DNA of 45,487 nt, from the NCBI GenBank assembly GCA_038206235.1, contig JBBRBB010000030.1:1-45487 (forward strand). Direction: 5' to 3'. Every line of letters begins with the position of its first letter. Within the stretch, counting starts at the first letter, position 1. Made by a program: the position numbers and the translations under genes. Below the pieces are notes generated by a model. That model was given only the letters and a program-made list of their open reading frames with translations. It had not been told where the DNA came from and did not search any database. Origin of the DNA: JBBRBB01 sp038206235 (lineage in GTDB: Bacteria > Bacteroidota > Bacteroidia > Chitinophagales > Chitinophagaceae). Positions 41,688 to 45,487 of the stretch are shown here, in pieces.

Positions 41688-41911
41688 TATCTGAAAGAAT
41701 TATAAACGTCATCTGCATCGTCAATATCTTTAAAAAAACTTTCTGCACCGAGGTGTGTCCATTCCCACTTTTGTTTTTTGTTATTAGAAATTGATTTGGG
41801 AATTATAATTACATGCAAGTTCTTTTCATTTTTCAATGCATTTGAAATGTCTTCCGGAATTTCAATCATATTACCATGTTCCAGCTTTGTATCAAATTCA
41901 AGAGGTTTCAT
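41687..41911 (-). CDS. Small antitoxin-like protein within the carotenoid operon (74 aa)
   Basis: Starts MKPLEFDTKLEHGNMIEIPE, an opening common among small Bacteroidota proteins annotated near toxin-antitoxin modules, where a beta-hairpin 'I-IPEDI' segment dimerises like AbrB-type antitoxins. The rest is acidic (FKDIDDADDVYNSFR). No toxin gene follows; the next gene is the carotenoid protein, joined by TAATG coupling. It lies 18 nt after crtI. Its presence inside a biosynthetic operon is odd. The identity rests on a weak likeness, so I leave the function open. Confidence 0.6.
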   Translation of the reverse strand: MKPLEFDTKLEHGNMIEIPEDISNALKNEKNLHVIIIPKSISNNKKQKWEWTHLGAESFFKDIDDADDVYNSFR

Positions 41912-41929
41912 ACATATAAAGCTAATTAA

Positions 41930-43432
41930 TTAATGTTCTTTCTGCCACTTTTTTTTATCCTCTCCAATAATATCGCATACAATCTTTGCGCTTTGCAAAC
42001 ATAGAGGAACGCCACCGCCGGGATGTACGCTGCCGCCAGTAAAATATAATCGTTTTATAGAACGGCTGAAATTAGGATGTCGCAAAAATGCCGCCAGCCT
42101 TGTGTTTGAACTGGCTCCGTATATAGCACCCATGTAAGATGATGTATTGGCTTCAATAGTTAGCGGGTCTGCTGTTTCCTCAATTTCGATAAATGGCTCG
42201 ATGTCGGTTTGCAATAACCTGTTTAGTTTTTTTATTATGTTTTGTTTGGCGATTCGTTTTAATTCATTCCAGTTTTGAGTTGAGCTGGATGGAACATTTA
42301 TCATCACAAACCAGTTTTCTTTTTGCAAGGGTGCATGCACGGAAGGTTCCTGCTTCGATGTAATATTTATATATACAGTAGGGTCATGATAAAGTTGCCT
42401 GCGTTTAAAAATAAAATCAAACTCTTCTTTATAATTTTTACTAAAAAAAATATTGTGGAGTTGCAGTTGCGGAAATTCCTTTTTCATTCCCCAGTAAAAA
42501 ATGATAGCGCTGCTGCTGCGTTCCTGTTTAAGAATTTTCTGCGCTTTTTTTTCATCCTGCAACAGTTGTTTATAAGTAAAGTACAGATCGCCATTGCTTA
42601 TCACTGCATCAGAAAAATGGTTTTCATCATTCACTACTATTCCTATTGCCATTTGCTCATGCACAATAATATATTGCACCGGCGAATTGAATTGAAAGAT
42701 AACACCCATCTTTACAGCAAGACGGTAGAGTGAATGAATGATGCTAATCATTCCGCCTTGTGGATAAAATATTCCTTCGTTATATTCAAGATGCGGAATA
42801 ACGCTTAGCATTGCCGGAGCTTTATAAGGATTACTTCCATTGTAAGTTGCATAGCGGTTAAATAGCTGTATGGTTTGTGGCTTGCTAAAACTGCGTGTAT
42901 TCAATTCATTAAGTGATGAAAAAATCAATGAGGGCTTAATTGAAATCAATGCTTTTAAAACCGCGACCCTTCTTACAGTTTTTCTTTTATGCAATGAGTA
43001 ATTTAAAAAAATATTTCCAATATTGTTGTACGCCTTTTCAGAACTTTTTAAATAGCGCCGGATATTTTCTTTCGGCTCACCTGTTTTTTCTTCCAACTCA
43101 TTTTTCAATTTTTCGGCATTAGCATAAGCATTGATAACGGTGCCATCTTCATAAAAATATTTACAGGCAATTTCAACAGGTTTGTAAGAAAAATAGTTTT
43201 CAATTTTTTCATTGGTTAATGCAAACAAGTCTTCTATATACTGAGGATGGGTAAAAAGGGTGGGACCTGAATCGAAGCAATAATTTGCTTTTTCTATTAA
43301 ATCGATTTTACCTCCCGCTATACTATTTTTTTCAAAAACAGTAACCCGCAAACCTTGTACTGCAAGCCTTATAGCGCTTGCAATTCCTGCTATTCCTGAG
43401 CCTATAATAAATGCTTTTAAGTTTTGATGCAT
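41930..43432 (-). CDS. crtI: Phytoene desaturase (CrtI family)
   Basis: 500 aa. The N-terminal FAD-binding segment IIGSGIAGIASAIRLAVQGL and VFEKN acid, the PTLFTHPQ-type stretch of CrtI, and the C-terminal signature YFTGGSVHPGGGVPLCLQSA are all present. It desaturates phytoene to lycopene-type products, using FAD at the membrane. It heads the cluster crtI, small gene, CruF-like gene and crtZ. No phytoene synthase (crtB) is in the window. The ATG at 43432 lies 5 nt after a perfect hairpin. Confidence 0.94.
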   Translation of the reverse strand: MHQNLKAFIIGSGIAGIASAIRLAVQGLRVTVFEKNSIAGGKIDLIEKANYCFDSGPTLFTHPQYIEDLFALTNEKIENYFSYKPVEIACKYFYEDGTVINAYANAEKLKNELEEKTGEPKENIRRYLKSSEKAYNNIGNIFLNYSLHKRKTVRRVAVLKALISIKPSLIFSSLNELNTRSFSKPQTIQLFNRYATYNGSNPYKAPAMLSVIPHLEYNEGIFYPQGGMISIIHSLYRLAVKMGVIFQFNSPVQYIIVHEQMAIGIVVNDENHFSDAVISNGDLYFTYKQLLQDEKKAQKILKQERSSSAIIFYWGMKKEFPQLQLHNIFFSKNYKEEFDFIFKRRQLYHDPTVYINITSKQEPSVHAPLQKENWFVMINVPSSSTQNWNELKRIAKQNIIKKLNRLLQTDIEPFIEIEETADPLTIEANTSSYMGAIYGASSNTRLAAFLRHPNFSRSIKRLYFTGGSVHPGGGVPLCLQSAKIVCDIIGEDKKKWQKEH

Positions 43433-43437
43433 AAAAT

Positions 43438-43457
43438 AACCCGGCTTACGCCGGGTT
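43438..43457 (-). terminator. Hairpin between the Uma2 gene and crtI
   Basis: AACCCGGC-TTAC-GCCGGGTT, a perfect 8-bp stem. It lies 21 nt beyond the Uma2-type gene's stop and only 5 nt before the crtI ATG; on the minus strand ATTTTAT follows. It probably ends the upstream transcript, but its closeness to the crtI start could also affect crtI translation. Confidence 0.6.
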
Positions 43458-43478
43458 CATTCCAAAATAATACAATGT

Positions 43479-44117
43479 TTAAAATTCGACTATTGTTTTA
43501 AGGAGAACAGAACCTATTTTTCTTTCAAGCTCTCCAATTAATTCATATTTCCCGCTTACTAATTTATATCCAATAGTTTTTTTGGTTACTGGTTCTACTA
43601 TCCAGTATTCCTTTACGCCAAATTTTTCATAGAGAGAATATTTATAAATCTTGTCGTAATTTTCATTGCCTTCAGAAAGTATTTCAATCAGTAAATCAGG
43701 CACTCCGTGAATAGCTCCCTTTTTATGAATGATAGACAAATTTTCTTTTGATATGAATATAATATCCGGTTGCACAGAATTTGATTTCTCATCAAAATAT
43801 ACATCAAGTGGTGCAGACAATACAACGCCAATAGGATTTTTTTTGAGGTAATTTTTTATCTCAACAAAAATATCCCCGCTGGATATCTGATGGTCTGAGT
43901 TGGGTGAAGGTGGCATATAAAAGCAGTTATCTATTAGTTCAATTCTCGTTCCCTCCGGGAATAAACGAAACACATCAATATTTTGCACAGGCTCCATAGC
44001 AGGTGTTTTCACCGGCATGTAAAAGTGGTTATCGATAAGCTCAATGCGTGTACCTTCAGGCAATAAGCGGTACACGTCTATATTGCGAAGCCGACTTATA
44101 GAAGATGTTTGATGCAT
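43479..44117 (-). CDS. Uma2 family putative nuclease with internal duplication
   Basis: 212 aa from the ATG at 44117 (MHQTSSISRLRNIDVYRLLP). A TTG 15 nt upstream is less likely. The PD-(D/E)xK-like core is visible: VQPDIIFISKE (acid), VPDLLIEILSEGN (conserved Uma2 signature) and KYSLYEKFGVKEYWIVEP. Before the core, a segment is present twice: NIDVYRLLPEGTRIELIDNH (from residue 12) and NIDVFRLFPEGTRIELIDNC (from residue 46), a repeat period of 34 residues. Normal Uma2 proteins have one. The family is widespread in cyanobacteria and Bacteroidota; nuclease activity is predicted, not known. It sits between idi and crtI without functional link. Confidence 0.88.
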   Translation of the reverse strand: MHQTSSISRLRNIDVYRLLPEGTRIELIDNHFYMPVKTPAMEPVQNIDVFRLFPEGTRIELIDNCFYMPPSPNSDHQISSGDIFVEIKNYLKKNPIGVVLSAPLDVYFDEKSNSVQPDIIFISKENLSIIHKKGAIHGVPDLLIEILSEGNENYDKIYKYSLYEKFGVKEYWIVEPVTKKTIGYKLVSGKYELIGELERKIGSVLLKTIVEF

Positions 44118-44218
44118 ATTCAAATTTAGCAAATCAATCTTAGAAGTTGTTTAAAATTTTAAAAAATCAATCACCATAAGTGTTTGTGGAAACATCAAAA
44201 AGCGGGAGCAACAATTGC

Positions 44219-44248
44219 AGTTGGCTGTCTCCCTACAGCCAACTTTTA
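44219..44248. terminator. Hairpin between idi and the Uma2 gene
   Basis: AGTTGGCTGT (44219-44228), loop of 6, then ACAGCCAACT (44235-44244), a perfect 10-bp stem followed on the plus strand by TTTT. It lies 58 nt beyond the minus-strand idi stop, where it may end the idi transcript, although the T-run is on the plus strand. Confidence 0.55.
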
Positions 44249-44301
44249 AGTACGACACGAAATTTATAAGATCATTTTTAAACAGCTTCTTACGCATATA
44301 C

Positions 44302-44817
44302 TTAAAATTTAGCAAGATAATTTTTAACTCTTGGGAATGCGAGGTGAAACCATGCAGTAAATTTTTCGGGATGCGATTGTAAGGAGGCTTCAATGCTGTT
44401 AACAGATGCAAAACAAAAATCCTTAACCTCGGCTTTATCAGGATTTATATTTCCATTATATTCTCCTGCAAATACATGGTCAAACTCATGCTCAGTTAAC
44501 CCATTTTCAAAAGATGTTTGATAAATAAAATGAAACATTTTCTTAAGAGTTGTTTCAAAACCCATTTCTTCTTTTAACCTGCGGTTGGCTGCATCTGAAG
44601 TAACCTCACCTGGTCGCGGATGACTGCAGCATGCATTCGTCCACAAGCCGGGACTATGATATTTATTCAAAGCCCGCTGCTGCAATAAGATTTCTTTTCT
44701 TTCATTGAAAATAAAAACGCTGAAAGCCCTGTGCAGTAAGCCTTTGCGGTGGGCATCCATTTTCTCCATCACTCCCGTTTCTTCATCCTGAGCATTTACT
44801 AATATTACCTGTTCCAT
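44302..44817 (-). CDS. idi: Isopentenyl-diphosphate delta-isomerase (type 1)
   Basis: 171 aa from the ATG at 44817 (MEQVILVNAQDEETGVMEKM). The Nudix-type fold shows HRAFSVFIFN, the active-site Cys in WTNACCSHPRPGE, the RLKEEMGF helix and the EHEFDHVF metal/acid motif. It interconverts IPP and DMAPP and so supplies the isoprenoid precursor for carotenoids. It is on the same strand as the crt genes but separated by the Uma2 gene and two hairpins, so it probably has its own transcript. An upstream start at 44940 would add an unrelated hydrophobic leader. Confidence 0.95.
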   Translation of the reverse strand: MEQVILVNAQDEETGVMEKMDAHRKGLLHRAFSVFIFNERKEILLQQRALNKYHSPGLWTNACCSHPRPGEVTSDAANRRLKEEMGFETTLKKMFHFIYQTSFENGLTEHEFDHVFAGEYNGNINPDKAEVKDFCFASVNSIEASLQSHPEKFTAWFHLAFPRVKNYLAKF

Positions 44818-45049
44818 TCTCAAAAAATATTTCGCACAAAGAAATGATGTTTTATTAATATGGTACCAGATAAGATTATTAAAGGGTATATTCTGAAAGA
44901 ACATTGTGAGCAAAAAAATTAGAAAAACAGTTGGCTGCACATAATATCCTTTATTTGCGTTCCTGACTATTGCAGGGTACTGTCTGTAAATTCAAATAAC
45001 TAAAACCTCCTGACAAATAAAATCGTACATTGCTCAAAACCGTATTTTC

Positions 45050-45487
45050 ATGGATAAATATTTTGCTGTTCTTCTGTTATTTGCTGTAATTAACCAGTCC
45101 TGTAAAAAAGAAAATATTATTACTTCTCCCATAACTTCAAACTCTTTTCGTAATAACACTATTGAGGAGGATTTGCGGGCAGGAAAATATGTTGATAAAA
45201 CATCCGGTAACGTTACATTTGTGCTGCAGCCCGGAACTAACGGCGAAGATGCATGGGTTAAGAGAATTGAAGCCCATCCTGTTTATGCCGATTCCAATTA
45301 TGGAAATATTGAAATCATAAAAGCCTTAACATGGAAAGAAAGTGGCTTCACAATTTTTGCACGGTCTTTAATAAAATTTGAAGATTTGAATCAAATTCCT
45401 GCCTCTGCACAAATCGTTTCTGCAAATCTTTTTCTGTATGGACTCACCTCACCGTCCACACATTTACCTATGGGAGATTCGTATTAT
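45050..45487 (+). CDS. Lipoprotein with DNRLRE-type domain (partial, runs off the window)
   Basis: 146 codons to the window edge, starting MDKYFAVLLLFAVINQSCKK. The Cys in INQSC fits a lipobox, so an outer-membrane or surface lipoprotein is likely. The following part (VTFVLQPGTNGEDAWVKRIE) and SLIKFEDLNQIPASAQIVSA, NLFLYG match the beta-sandwich of DNRLRE/CBM96-type domains, found in cell-surface proteins. It is divergent from idi (232 nt between starts). No promoter is recognised. The C-terminal part is outside the window. Confidence 0.82.
   Translation, partial: MDKYFAVLLLFAVINQSCKKENIITSPITSNSFRNNTIEEDLRAGKYVDKTSGNVTFVLQPGTNGEDAWVKRIEAHPVYADSNYGNIEIIKALTWKESGFTIFARSLIKFEDLNQIPASAQIVSANLFLYGLTSPSTHLPMGDSYY

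Overview
The window looks like chromosomal DNA of a Bacteroidota bacterium, most likely of the Chitinophagaceae. The base composition is AT-rich. Promoters, where recognisable, follow the Bacteroidota pattern TTG-N17/18-TAnnTTTG rather than the E. coli one, and starts mostly lack Shine-Dalgarno sequences. Typical families of the phylum are present: Reg_prop/Y_Y_Y sensor kinases, OmpA lipoproteins, ORF6N proteins, a carotenoid cluster and a DNRLRE lipoprotein. No tools were used, so every family assignment rests on recognising motifs by eye.

Region 1 (1-10.2 kb) is a signalling and accessory region. It holds two complete, closely related sensor histidine kinases (305-2332 and 4562-7963), the 3' end of a third at the window edge, and two short remnants of further copies. 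Among them lie an ORF6N gene and a frameshifted two-gene accessory cassette. The second kinase leads into a receiver protein, a receiver-class III adenylyl cyclase fusion, and then a two-TM plus beta-barrel protein that resembles the CBASS effector Cap15. No CD-NTase is present. This receiver-cyclase next to a Cap15-like membrane protein is the most interesting candidate system here.

Region 2 (10.2-27.4 kb) is mostly housekeeping. It has an MBL-fold hydrolase, a ComEA-like helix-hairpin-helix protein, an acyl-CoA dehydrogenase with a clear promoter and palindromic operator-like site, clpX, two clpP paralogues separated by a VOC gene in GC-rich repeat DNA, a flippase, divergent arfB and dtd, a MazG-like protein, dnaA, a GNAT, an OmpA lipoprotein, a frameshifted conserved gene and uvrA.

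Region 3 (27.4-29.5 kb) is the wreck of a type II restriction-modification system: a 5'-truncated TdeIII-like endonuclease, two accessory ORFs and a 3'-truncated methyltransferase.

Region 4 (29.4-36.2 kb) carries a second VOC protein, two related FAD oxidoreductases (one with a Rieske domain), a DUF2383 protein, a small lmo0937-type membrane protein, Ku and a YkuK-like protein. Several of these are stress-associated families.

Region 5 (36.2-40.4 kb) is core: a B12-binding mutase subunit, rho, asnS and tRNA-Phe. Region 6 (40.4-44.9 kb) is a minus-strand isoprenoid/carotenoid block: idi, a Uma2 protein, crtI, a small antitoxin-like gene, a CruF-like protein and a crtZ-like hydroxylase. A partial lipoprotein gene closes the window.

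Scattered through the window are short GC-rich palindromes of the CCCCTnnAGGGG type. Some lie in frame inside genes (both kinases and uvrA). Several single-base frameshifts in otherwise conserved genes mean either real decay or base-level assembly errors.
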